Source: Paenibacillus sp. FSL R7-0273
Lineage (GTDB): Bacteria; Bacillota; Bacilli; Paenibacillales; Paenibacillaceae
DNA: 64,000 nucleotides
Reading direction: 5' to 3'
Assembly (NCBI RefSeq): GCF_000758625.1
Contig: NZ_CP009283.1
Span: 1,437,501 to 1,501,500 of the forward strand
Of the stretch, positions 52,579 to 59,324 are shown one piece after another. The notes beneath the pieces were generated by a model that saw nothing but the letters and a program-made list of their open reading frames with translations, did not search any database and was not told the DNA's origin. The position numbers and the translations under genes are program-made. Within the stretch, counting starts at the first letter, position 1, and the number at the start of each line of letters is the position of its first letter.

Positions 52579-53784
52579 TTGATCACTGAAAGAGTTTTAA
52601 AAAATGTACACATTCAAGAATTGAAAGATTTTTGTACTGCTTTCAAGGTAAAAGGGCGATCAACTAGAATTGAGGCTGCGACTACTAGAATGCGGTACAC
52701 TAAGTATCAAACATTGATTGAGGAAGAGTTGGCTGATGAAGATGTAAGCTTTTCAGCAAGTGACTTTGATAATTTTTTATTTGATCAGCTGTATTATTCA
52801 AATAACAATTTGCATTATCTTTACCAATTTGATCAATGTAGTTTAAATGCTAATTTTGATGCTGATGATGTGCATGATTTTTTTGACGGAAAGAATTCTT
52901 TGAATTTTAACTTGAGTCTGACTGACTGGGATGACAATACAGATAAAATTAATCCTTGTACCACACGCGTTGAATATAATGATAATGGTTTTTTAAAAGC
53001 GTTGCACATTTTGTTACGGATAGATGTTCTGGCACAAGATAACGGTCCAACGAGCGCTTTCTGTGGCATCAATATAAATTTTGAGTCTAATTTTGTTTTG
53101 ATTAAATTTAATCAATTGCAGTTCACTCTTATTAACGGTGAACCATTAAGCATTATTAAATCTATTCAAGACACCGTATGTGGATTAACTTCTTTCGGAA
53201 GAGCGTTTCAATGTCTTAACTTAAATATTATTTCTTTGAATGAAGATAGTGCATTAACCACAATTTACAACATGTTTGCTGAACTTAGCCTTGAAGCCGA
53301 ACAATTATTAGATCTGCAGATGCCGCCTCAAAACATTAAACTAATAACTGATTTTTTAACATCACTTGGTCTAAGTGATATTAAGGAAGAGTATATAGAA
53401 CAGATAAAGGCTGTGGTGTATCAGGATATAAGCAGCAAAATGTTGTCTCAAATTTTTGTAAAAGGATGGGTTTTTAAGTTTTCTTTCAGGGAAGGTGACC
53501 ATAGCAAGGCATCCTCAAATGCTGAAAAGAGATTACCTGTTTATAGTTACAAAGCATTTTGGCAATTAAAAGAAATAATTCATGAAATGGAGAAAATGAA
53601 CGAAGGGGGATTTCATTGGATCATCAATAATAAATTAGAGAATTTTGTAGATGTGCGAATGGAATCAAGAACTGGCACTATTGTAATCAATTATTATGCT
53701 AAGTTAAGAACTGGAAGAAAGGAGAAAGAAGATTATGTATTACGAAAAATTGTTGAACATTTTCCAGAAGAATCAATTATCTAG
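52579..53784 (+). CDS. cargo operon gene 1, unknown 401-aa protein
   Basis: No family recognised. Soluble, rich in Asn, Asp and Phe. The N-terminal 50 residues (LKDFCTAFKVKGRSTRIEAA) look like a SAP-like helical motif, which could bind nucleic acid. The middle (about 85-230) is beta-rich, and the C-terminal part (250-400) mixes helices with a beta sheet (WVFKFSFREGD, GTIVINYYAKL). TTG start after GAGGGGGATATC, with a CCCCTTAACTGAGGGG hairpin over the RBS region. Strongly AT-rich. Probable sensor or regulator of the SLATT protein two genes on; inference. Confidence 0.75.
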   Translation: MITERVLKNVHIQELKDFCTAFKVKGRSTRIEAATTRMRYTKYQTLIEEELADEDVSFSASDFDNFLFDQLYYSNNNLHYLYQFDQCSLNANFDADDVHDFFDGKNSLNFNLSLTDWDDNTDKINPCTTRVEYNDNGFLKALHILLRIDVLAQDNGPTSAFCGININFESNFVLIKFNQLQFTLINGEPLSIIKSIQDTVCGLTSFGRAFQCLNLNIISLNEDSALTTIYNMFAELSLEAEQLLDLQMPPQNIKLITDFLTSLGLSDIKEEYIEQIKAVVYQDISSKMLSQIFVKGWVFKFSFREGDHSKASSNAEKRLPVYSYKAFWQLKEIIHEMEKMNEGGFHWIINNKLENFVDVRMESRTGTIVINYYAKLRTGRKEKEDYVLRKIVEHFPEESII

Positions 53785-54379
53785 ATATTTCTCTTTATCC
53801 TTAGTTCAATATTTGGATGAGTTTATTGATTGGAATCTCAATAAAAGCAAGAGAGATCTAAGCCCTTTTCATTTTGCTAATCTTGCTGGTATTAAGTCAG
53901 ACCAAGCTCTCCGATTCTTTATGTATTATGCTAGAGAGGGAGGTATTTTTGAATTAGTTTATTTTTTTGAATGTAGTACTTTGACTTGTGGAGAACGCAT
54001 ATATTTGGATGCCGATAGTTCAAGAGAAGTAAATTATAGGTTGTTTTGCGACGAATGCGCAAAAAGCTATAACTCGAATGAAATTAAACGTTACATTAAA
54101 ATATACTTTCACCTTAAGGAAAAGATTTATGAGAATGTTGTTGAAGATAATGTATATGATCCTAATTGTGCATTTGATGCAATAAATAGGATGCCTGATG
54201 ATTTAAAGTTGGAATCCCCTTCATCTTCCATCAATATTGAGTCCACTACAAGTGGAGGGGAGAACACAGTTATCAACACTGTGACTTTAGAACAAGTAAT
54301 TGAAATTAACCAAAATAGTGAACAACCTATTATTACAGACCCTTTCTTGCTTGAAATGACGACATTTATACATTCATAA
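53735..54379 (+). CDS. cargo operon gene 2, zinc-ribbon protein
   Basis: 214 aa. An N-terminal helical, wHTH-like region (FHFANLAGIKSDQALRFFMY) is followed by a likely zinc site (ECSTLTCGERI ... FCDECAKSY) and a long Ser/Thr/Asn-rich C-terminal stretch. Overlaps gene 1 by 50 bases with its own RBS (AAAGGAGAAAGAAGATT), so expression is coupled. No known family. Possibly an adaptor between gene 1 and the membrane protein. Confidence 0.72.
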   Translation: MYYEKLLNIFQKNQLSRYFSLSLVQYLDEFIDWNLNKSKRDLSPFHFANLAGIKSDQALRFFMYYAREGGIFELVYFFECSTLTCGERIYLDADSSREVNYRLFCDECAKSYNSNEIKRYIKIYFHLKEKIYENVVEDNVYDPNCAFDAINRMPDDLKLESPSSSINIESTTSGGENTVINTVTLEQVIEINQNSEQPIITDPFLLEMTTFIHS

Positions 54380-54395
54380 TAAATTAGGTGAACCG

Positions 54396-54905
54396 ATGGA
54401 GCAAAATGAGCACTTAGAATCAAGTACTAAATTAAAATATTTAGCCGAAATCATAAAAGCTGACATGAATGGTAGTAAAGCAGCAGGAACTGATTTTAGA
54501 CATTGGGCAAAGTGGCTTAAAATAACTACGATAGTTTTATCCGCCTTAATAACAATCATCCTTGGTTTGACTTTTAATTCAGAAGCCGAATTAAATGGTG
54601 TGCCTGTTGTGAATTTAGTGAAGAATATTGCTGTTATTTTAAGTGCGTTATTAACTGCTGTTAATACGTGGGATGCCTTTGCCAATTATCAAATTAGATC
54701 GACACAAGAATTTTCAATTATTCAAAAACTTAGTTTATTATATAAGGATATTAGTTTACACCTAATCCAAAAAGAGAATTGTAAAATTACAGACTTTGAG
54801 AGCTTTAAGTCAAGATATGATGTTATTCACGAAGAATACAGCCAAGAACGAAACACTTCGAAGGATGAAGGGAAAAAAGAGAACTCGACAGAACCATCAA
54901 CCTAG
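54396..54905 (+). CDS. cargo operon gene 3, SLATT-type two-TM protein
   Basis: 169 aa. Two TM helices (ITTIVLSALITIILGLTF and NIAVILSALLTAVNTWDAF) sit between a helical N-terminus and a long amphipathic helix (RSTQEFSIIQKLSLLYKDIS). This is the arrangement of SLATT (DUF4231-like) domains, which are predicted pore-forming effectors in several bacterial conflict systems, including SMODS- and SLOG-linked ones. 17 bases after gene 2. Effector role here is inference from architecture. Confidence 0.75.
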   Translation: MEQNEHLESSTKLKYLAEIIKADMNGSKAAGTDFRHWAKWLKITTIVLSALITIILGLTFNSEAELNGVPVVNLVKNIAVILSALLTAVNTWDAFANYQIRSTQEFSIIQKLSLLYKDISLHLIQKENCKITDFESFKSRYDVIHEEYSQERNTSKDEGKKENSTEPST

Positions 54906-54957
54906 TAATAAAAAATCAATACATACTAATAAGATAGTCTTTATTAAATAATACTTT

Positions 54958-54986
54958 CCCACCCCCCGCATTAGTGGGGGGGTTTT
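54958..54986 (+). terminator. terminator of the cargo operon
   Basis: CCCCCC pairs with GGGGGG across an 8-nt loop, then TTTT. Confidence 0.75.
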
Positions 54987-55085
54987 ACGTTAAGGAAATT
55001 TCCTTACCTACATATACATAATGTTCCAGATTAATTATAATAAATTCAAGTGGAATGTTAAGAATTAATGTTTGGAGGGGCTTTT

Positions 55086-55262
55086 GTGAATAATCATGAT
55101 CCAGATAAAAAGATACACGAGCTTGAAGAACGAATTTCAAGGCTAGAGAAATCATCTGCTAACGGACCTAGAAAGTTTGTTTGGACCGCATTAAGCATTA
55201 TTATTGGATTTTTTATTATTCTTACAGTAATTGGAGTTATTCAATTCGTTTCTGCAGGTTAG
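55086..55262 (+). CDS. 58-aa single-TM protein
   Basis: GTG at 55086 after TTGGAGGGGCTTTT; the frame opens at 55068 but that start overlaps the RBS. A coiled N-terminus (KIHELEERISRLEKS) is followed by one TM helix (SIIIGFFIILTVIGVIQFV). Unknown. Confidence 0.6.
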   Translation: MNNHDPDKKIHELEERISRLEKSSANGPRKFVWTALSIIIGFFIILTVIGVIQFVSAG

Positions 55263-55273
55263 GATGTGATTGT

Positions 55274-55489
55274 TTGAGTACTACATATAAAGTCCTTGAG
55301 AGTGATATAGACTTCCTAACTGCTGCCTTCGCACAATCAAAAGTATCTGTTTGGTACCGGGAAGAACCGGATCCAGACGGGCACCTTATTGATTATGGTG
55401 GGTTTGTTGAGAAATTCACGCCTGATTCCATTAAGCTATCCGGATCGTTTTTCGTCAGACAAAGTTTTGAATTTAGAGCATACATATAA
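55274..55489 (+). CDS. 71-aa hypothetical protein, weakly YolD-like
   Basis: TTG at 55274 after AGGATGTGATTG. Product starts MSTTYKVLESDIDFL; the second half (IDYGGFVEKFTPDSIKLSG, ending FEFRAYI) resembles the beta-strand pattern of YolD-like proteins. No UV-repair polymerase gene beside it, so the match is only suggestive. Confidence 0.5.
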   Translation: MSTTYKVLESDIDFLTAAFAQSKVSVWYREEPDPDGHLIDYGGFVEKFTPDSIKLSGSFFVRQSFEFRAYI

Positions 55490-55564
55490 TGACCTTCGGA
55501 ATAACTAACATGAGCTGGGACATAATAATAAAAAATCACCTAAACATCACCTCAGACCTCAATA

Positions 55565-55602
55565 AAAGCCCATTAACCTTAATCGGTCGATAGGCTTTTT
55601 TG
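55565..55602 (+). terminator. terminator
   Basis: AAAGCC pairs with GGCTTT around a large loop, then six T. Confidence 0.5.
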
Positions 55603-55657
55603 CTTATATTATAAACTCTGAGAATACAGGCATCCTGAGCAAGGCAGACTGGTCCAG

Positions 55658-55853
55658 TTCCGTATGTGGTTAACCCTGACAGTAGCCGTTCTGTTAGGTG
55701 TGCAGGTTGTATGGGCCATCTTTGGGTTTAAATTAGTCCCCGGTTAAGTATGACGAGGTCACAGCAGCAGTTAATGCGATTCTTGGGACTCTGGTAGTGA
55801 TGAGGATTGTGATAACCCAGAATATTGAAAATGTTTTTTTATCTTCTGATTAA
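55658..55853 (+). pseudogene. decayed phi-LC3-type holin
   Basis: Two fragments in different frames. The first, 55658-55747, reads WLTLTVAVLLGVQVVWAIFG then FKLVPG and a stop. The second, 55758-55853, reads VTAAVNAILGTLVVMRIVIT. Together they follow the phi-LC3 holin family pattern (two TM helices joined by FGFKL...). Start and RBS are missing. Relic of an older lysis cassette or recombination. The rest of 55490-55912 has no gene. Confidence 0.6.
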
Positions 55854-55912
55854 TGTGTATCTGCCCCCTTAAACACATAGGTCGAAGGGGGCAAAAACTT
55901 TGAGAAGCCAAA

Positions 55913-56395
55913 TTATCGGCGGTAACTCTCATATTTAACATCAACTGTAATTGCATCAGACATTTTGGAAGCCATACAAGTTACAAATGCCCCCTTAAAG
56001 GCGGGGGCAGCTGCCGCGACTGCCGCCTTAAGTACTGCAGGGACAATTATTCCGGCGCTAACAGTTGCTGCGGCAGCTCTTAATCCAACCTTAAAGCATG
56101 ACATTATCGCTTCTTTAACAGCTTCTTCTGTGTCAGAGGGGTAACACACTTCCGCGTACAAGCGATGCACTCGCATTCTAACTCTACAACCCCTCCAGGT
56201 GCAGGTAACTCCATCAGGCAAATCAAATGACATTATTGTTTTGTCTTCACATTCTTTGCTTGCAGCCTCCAAAGTAGTATCTACTTGTTTAATGGTCTCA
56301 TCTGACCAGTCATCATCAACTTCTAATTCACTTAGATCGTACTCCTTTAATTCTTCATTAAGATTATCATCCAACGTAGTCACTTTTATTTTCAT
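55913..56395 (-). CDS. acidic/Ala-rich hydrophobic protein, unknown
   Basis: 160 aa. The first 50 residues are highly acidic. A middle Cys-containing part (TCTWRGCRVRMRVHRLYAEV) is followed by an Ala/Val/Gly-rich hydrophobic stretch (about 103-145, with ATVSAGIIVPAVLKAAVAAA). AAGGAGGCTGTATT RBS. A near-perfect palindrome (GAGTACATGTTCTC) lies upstream at 56423-56436. It could be a membrane-inserting peptide or bacteriocin-like protein; no family recognised. Confidence 0.6.
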   Translation of the reverse strand: MKIKVTTLDDNLNEELKEYDLSELEVDDDWSDETIKQVDTTLEAASKECEDKTIMSFDLPDGVTCTWRGCRVRMRVHRLYAEVCYPSDTEEAVKEAIMSCFKVGLRAAAATVSAGIIVPAVLKAAVAAAAPAFKGAFVTCMASKMSDAITVDVKYESYRR

Positions 56396-56524
56396 AATAC
56401 AGCCTCCTTAGAATTAAAACTCGAGTACATGTTCTCCAATTCAAATTATTTTATACAAAAAAATAGATATTCTATTTTTGCACGGATCGGAAGCACCGGA
56501 GCGTCAGTACGAATGCAGCGGTAT

Positions 56525-56550
56525 AAACCCGTCAACCTTAACGGGTTTTA
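56525..56550. terminator. hairpin, probable terminator
   Basis: AAACCCGT pairs with ACGGGTTT, followed by TTA; T tracts are short on both strands. Confidence 0.4.
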
Positions 56551-56574
56551 CTAGTTTTGTGGAAAATCACACCA

Positions 56575-56619
56575 TTGCTAAATATTGATTGTTGGGCATA
56601 TAATACAAACAAATGTTCT
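56575..56619 (+). promoter_or_regulatory. promoter with LexA-like box
   Basis: TTGCTA (56575-56580), 18 bp, TATAAT (56599-56604). CAAACAAATGTTCT at 56606-56619 matches 8 of 10 fixed positions of the Gram-positive SOS box CGAACnnnnGTTCG and overlaps the predicted start point. Confidence 0.55.
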
Positions 56620-56638
56620 TGTTTTTGGAGCGGTCAGC

Positions 56639-56923
56639 ATGAAAATGAACATTGGCCAAACTGTTGAAATCGTGTATCAGGACAAAGCAGGGCAGATTAC
56701 ACAGAGGAAGATTGAAATTAATAACATCCGTGATGGACGGATCCGGGCCACCTGCCTTACAACCGGTTCGCCGCGGGTTTTCCTTTGGGATGCATCCAAG
56801 CCAATCCAGACGGCTGTATTGCTGGCGGGCTGGGAAAGGAACGTGCCATACGATACAACGCCGCAGGGAGGCACACAGACTGCCAGGGACGGCGGTAATA
56901 TTGATTACTGGCTTTACCATTAG
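56639..56923 (+). CDS. 94-aa hypothetical protein, possibly SOS-controlled
   Basis: Starts MKMNIGQTVEIVYQD, beta-rich, with VFLWDASKPIQTAVL in the middle, an SH3/WYL-like look. ATG at 56639 after TTTGGAGCGGTCAGC. First of two genes behind the LexA-like promoter. Unknown function. Confidence 0.65.
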   Translation: MKMNIGQTVEIVYQDKAGQITQRKIEINNIRDGRIRATCLTTGSPRVFLWDASKPIQTAVLLAGWERNVPYDTTPQGGTQTARDGGNIDYWLYH

Positions 56924-56935
56924 GAGGACTTACAT

Positions 56936-57331
56936 ATGATAGAGGTAGGCAAAGGCTTGTTGACGAATGAAGAACGGACGATGGTGCGGGATTTGATCCT
57001 ATTGCCATACATAGATCAGATGGTCGGTAAGAGCATTGAAGAAATTGAGCATTCAGGAAATGTGCTCAGGCAGACCTATATAATAGCCGGCCGATTTATA
57101 CAGAGTCGGATCATGCAGGACATCTATGCCCTTAAACAAGATCTAAAACGGCGGAACATCAAAGTGGTAGACGATGAAGCTGCTGACCAGATCATGTACT
57201 TTAAAATTCTTTACCGTGGGTACCAAGAGCGTTTCGGTCTGATGCGTGAGGTTATGAAGACAGAGATCCGGCTGCGGCTCACTCAATATACAGCTGAGGT
57301 CGGCCAGGCACTGCAGGATCATTTAAAATGA
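56936..57331 (+). CDS. 131-aa helical hypothetical protein
   Basis: All-helical, charged (YALKQDLKRRNIKVVDDEAA). 12 bases after the preceding gene, with AGGAGG RBS, so cotranscribed from the LexA-like promoter. No family recognised. Confidence 0.65.
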   Translation: MIEVGKGLLTNEERTMVRDLILLPYIDQMVGKSIEEIEHSGNVLRQTYIIAGRFIQSRIMQDIYALKQDLKRRNIKVVDDEAADQIMYFKILYRGYQERFGLMREVMKTEIRLRLTQYTAEVGQALQDHLK

Positions 57332-57334
57332 AAG

Positions 57335-57370
57335 AACCCCTATTGACCGTGATGGCTGTTAGGGGTTTTT
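57335..57370. terminator. terminator between convergent units
   Basis: AACCCCTA pairs with TAGGGGTT; T-rich on the + side and TTCTTTCATTTT on the - side. It can serve both the SOS pair and the leftward small-gene operon. Confidence 0.7.
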
Positions 57371-57374
57371 ACGC

Positions 57375-57602
57375 TTAAATCTCAAACTCTTCCCAGCCTG
57401 AAGGCAGCGGCTTCTGCGGCAACTCCTCCAGCGACTCGGGTCTTATAATGATTAGCAGAGGCTCCGCAATATCCACCAGCGCCCCGATCCGGTACGGACC
57501 GCCCTCAAATGTTCCTACCGCCACTACTATGCCGGTCTTGCCTGTATGATAGCCGGCATTGATTTTCACCGGCTGCCCTGGCTTCAGCTCTTCCCATTTC
57601 AT
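57375..57602 (-). CDS. small-operon gene 6, 75 aa, KOW/SH3-like
   Basis: MKWEELKPGQPVKIN followed by GKTGIVVAVGTFEGGPYRIG, a small beta-barrel pattern of KOW type. ATG at 57602 within the previous gene's stop (ATGA). GGGAGGGCACC RBS. Last gene of the leftward operon. Confidence 0.65.
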   Translation of the reverse strand: MKWEELKPGQPVKINAGYHTGKTGIVVAVGTFEGGPYRIGALVDIAEPLLIIIRPESLEELPQKPLPSGWEEFEI

Positions 57603-57841
57603 AAGGTCGGTGCCCTCCCGGTCAGCTGCAGGGCATCTTCGCGGATCCGCAGGCTGTTCAGCCATTCAGTGTCCTGAGTTGAAGCTGCAACATTCGTGAG
57701 CTGCCGCAGCTTCATGGTATCCCAGCAGTACCGCTCATTGATGGCCAGACATTGCAGCAGCTCCGGGCCGTAAGCTTCCGTAAGCTTGCCTGCCTTATGC
57801 AGCCGGTACAGTTCTGCCAATCTTAAGTGTGCGGGCAGCAT
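57599..57841 (-). CDS. small-operon gene 5, 80 aa
   Basis: Helical (LRLAELYRLHKAGKLTEAYG). Start coupled to the previous stop (TAATG). Unknown function. Confidence 0.65.
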   Translation of the reverse strand: MLPAHLRLAELYRLHKAGKLTEAYGPELLQCLAINERYCWDTMKLRQLTNVAASTQDTEWLNSLRIREDALQLTGRAPTL

Positions 57842-57927
57842 TAGCGCCGCCCCCGAGCCTTGACCAGAGCGACCACAGACAGTACCAGTTCCGCGCCTAC
57901 AATAACCCGTGTGTTTATGTTCAGCAT
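57841..57927 (-). CDS. small-operon gene 4, 28-aa membrane peptide
   Basis: AAAGGAGGATACGAC RBS and ATG. One TM helix (TRVIVGAELVLSVVALVKA) and a basic end. Its TAA overlaps the next ATG. Perfect RBS and coupling support a real gene. Confidence 0.6.
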   Translation of the reverse strand: MLNINTRVIVGAELVLSVVALVKARGRR

Positions 57928-57962
57928 GTCGTATCCTCCTTTAGTGGGGCCGTAGCCACGTT

Positions 57963-58118
57963 TTATCTGAAGTAGTAAACCGCCCATTCTCCAGGGTTAT
58001 AATCATCAGGCATGTTTGCCACGAACAACTCAGCCATGTGGATCTGCTGAGCAAGGAACCGATAACTGAGAGCTTCCTGCTCAGTTCCGAAACGACTTAG
58101 AACAACCTCTTTCTTCAT
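57963..58118 (-). CDS. small-operon gene 3, 51 aa
   Basis: MKKEVVLSRFGTEQEALSYR, then a helix and DDYNPGEWAVYYFR. GGGAGGGATAAGG RBS lies in the end of gene 2. Unknown. Confidence 0.6.
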   Translation of the reverse strand: MKKEVVLSRFGTEQEALSYRFLAQQIHMAELFVANMPDDYNPGEWAVYYFR

Positions 58119-58120
58119 CC

Positions 58121-58306
58121 TTATCCCTCCCGCGTATACCCGCCGGCGTATTTATTCTTTCGTTGCCTGTGAATTATTTGAACTGTCCCTGCTTCGTTTG
58201 CATCTATTAAGGCGCTAAACAAAGCTTCGTTAACCAGAAGCAGGGGGAAAATCACATTATCTTTGACAGCGTAATCCAGATAACCACTTAGACGGCGAGG
58301 TTTCAA
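58121..58306 (-). CDS. small-operon gene 2, 61 aa
   Basis: TTG start after GGAGGAGGAATTTATT. Basic ends around a hydrophobic middle (NVIFPLLLVNEALFSALIDA). A stem-loop at 58333-58358 (reverse GGAGGAGC with GCTCCTCTCC-type arm) lies between genes 1 and 2. Confidence 0.6.
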   Translation of the reverse strand: MKPRRLSGYLDYAVKDNVIFPLLLVNEALFSALIDANEAGTVQIIHRQRKNKYAGGYTREG

Positions 58307-58365
58307 AATAAATTCCTCCTCCGATTATATTTAGGAGAGGAGCCTTTCAGCTCCTCCTTGACTTG

Positions 58366-58575
58366 CTACATCCGGCGTTGTTTGGTAATCTTACTGTAAA
58401 GCTCGTAGGCTGCTTCCTCCGCTTCCGTTAGCGCGAATTGCTGGAGAATCTCTGCCTGCCGAGTTCTGAACTCCTCCCGGGAGCTGCGACCGAGTGCGAA
58501 TCGTTCGCGGGCTACTCTCAGGAGGTGTTCGCGTTTCTGGAGCTTTTCAAAAGCTCCGGCTGTTACTTTATCCAT
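58366..58575 (-). CDS. small-operon gene 1, 69 aa
   Basis: ATG at 58575 after GAGGAGGTGATACAC. Helical, highly charged (VARERFALGRSSREEFRTRQ). First leftward gene from the second switch region. Unknown. Confidence 0.65.
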   Translation of the reverse strand: MDKVTAGAFEKLQKREHLLRVARERFALGRSSREEFRTRQAEILQQFALTEAEEAAYELYSKITKQRRM

Positions 58576-58592
58576 GTGTATCACCTCCTCTC

Positions 58593-58620
58593 TATATATT
58601 TATTATATACGAAAATCGAA
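58593..58620 (-). promoter_or_regulatory. leftward promoter of the small-gene operon
   Basis: Reverse strand TTTACT, 17-bp spacer, TATAAT (-10 at 58601-58607 region). The spacer contains the first CGANNNTCG operator copy. Confidence 0.55.
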
Positions 58621-58661
58621 TAAAAGTAAACGAATATCGTATAAAAAATGTGCGATAATCG
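58610..58661. promoter_or_regulatory. second operator array (three CGANNNTCG sites)
   Basis: CGAAAATCG (58610-58618), CGAATATCG (58631-58639) and CGATAATCG (58653-58661), spaced 21 and 22 bp, about two helical turns. They lie between divergent promoters; the third abuts the rightward -35. Probable binding sites of the XRE protein encoded at 58708. Confidence 0.7.
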
Positions 58662-58690
58662 TTGAATATTTTCTTGAACTCGAGTATATT
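58662..58690 (+). promoter_or_regulatory. rightward promoter of the second XRE regulator
   Basis: TTGAAT (58662-58667), 17 bp, TATATT (58685-58690), just before the XRE gene. Confidence 0.6.
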
Positions 58691-58707
58691 AAAGTTGAGG
58701 TGAGCCT

Positions 58708-58926
58708 ATGTTAAAACTAAAGTTGGACAAGCTAATGTATGAGAAAAGACTGAATGCAAACCAGCTATCCAAAATGACGGGGATCAGATATCCAACCATT
58801 TCAGATATGGCTGACAATAAATCAAAGGCGTGGTCACCTGAGAACCTCAATAAAATCATGATCGCTTTGGATTTAGATAGTATTTCTGATCTAATTGAAT
58901 ATGAAAAAGAGCCGCCACAGGAGTGA
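58708..58926 (+). CDS. second XRE-family regulator
   Basis: 72-aa single HTH (QLSKMTGIRYPTISDMADNK, about residues 20-39) of the Cro/C.AhdI-like small class, unrelated in detail to the main CI/Cro pair. Divergent from six small genes across a three-site operator. Good RBS TTGAGGTGAGCCT. Probably represses one or both units. Confidence 0.85.
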   Translation: MLKLKLDKLMYEKRLNANQLSKMTGIRYPTISDMADNKSKAWSPENLNKIMIALDLDSISDLIEYEKEPPQE

Positions 58927-58943
58927 TCCCGGGCGGCTCTTTC
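58908..58943 (+). terminator. terminator of the second XRE gene
   Basis: AGAGCCGCC pairs with GGCGGCTCT, then TTTC; overlaps the stop region of the gene. Confidence 0.7.
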
Positions 58944-58944
58944 A

Positions 58945-58964
58945 ATGGGGCAAAAATGGGGCAT
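58945..58964. repeat. candidate integrase arm-type sites, right
   Basis: ATGGGGCAA at 58945-58953 and ATGGGGCAT at 58956-58964, 11 bp apart, in the same orientation as the pair at 9616-9636 beside attL. The gap 58965-59076 holds only a weak hairpin. Confidence 0.5.
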
Positions 58965-59076
58965 TTAATTTAATTCCTTTTGTCACGAATAGGCGTTTAA
59001 AGTGGGTCGATTAATATCTTTCTTCTATATAAGAAGCCACTTTTCTCCTACTGACCTTAAGTGTCAAACCACCCCG

Positions 59077-59128
59077 TTAGCCTTCCAAGCTAATAGCGTG
59101 GGTTCGATTCCCATCACCCGCTTATACA
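59077..59128. repeat. attR core (displaced tRNA-Gly 3' fragment)
   Basis: Perfect 52-bp copy of 9484-9535, lacking the 5' half of the tRNA, so not a functional tRNA. It marks the right end of the prophage. Confidence 0.95.
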
Positions 59129-59140
59129 GAAATGCCGAAG

Positions 59141-59164
59141 CCCTTGTCGAACAAGGGTTTTTTC
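59141..59164 (+). terminator. original chromosomal terminator of tRNA-Gly
   Basis: CCCTTG, 5-nt loop, CAAGGG, then six T. Counterpart of the phage copy at 9550-9576. Confidence 0.7.
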
Positions 59165-59241
59165 TTTGTTTAATTATAGCTTTGAAGCCCAGACATACGC
59201 GGCCAGCTCGTTACAGCATTTTTCTCACAGTTCGGGGGAAA

Positions 59242-59272
59242 GGGCAGCCTTAATGGCAGCGGGCTTTTTTTG
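59242..59272 (+). terminator. possible terminator
   Basis: Imperfect GGCAGCC/GGCAGC...GGGC hairpin followed by seven T. Confidence 0.4.
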
Positions 59273-59324
59273 GTTTTCTTAATCTGTATGGTAAACTTTA
59301 GGAAAGTAATCTGGAGGGATGGAT

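Larger units (their letters stand above)
9484..59128. mobile_element. complete-looking prophage with contractile tail, about 49.6 kb
   Basis: Bounded by 52-bp perfect direct repeats. A tyrosine integrase lies beside attL. A full set follows of immunity, replication, packaging, head, PBSX/skin-like contractile tail and lysis genes. No structural gene is visibly broken; the only clear pseudogene is an extra holin near attR. Cargo sits at 25.3-26.0, 38.1-38.5 and 52.2-58.9 kb. Very probably inducible or recently so, but this cannot be shown from sequence. Confidence 0.95.

Noticed and set aside
53735-53784. Gene 1/gene 2 overlap in the cargo operon as a frameshift fusion
   Set aside because: Gene 2 has its own strong RBS and ATG, and no slippery heptamer lies in the overlap.
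59002-59253. 83-codon frame crossing attR and the tRNA fragment
   Set aside because: It is built from the tRNA remnant and terminator sequence, has no RBS and cannot be a conserved gene.
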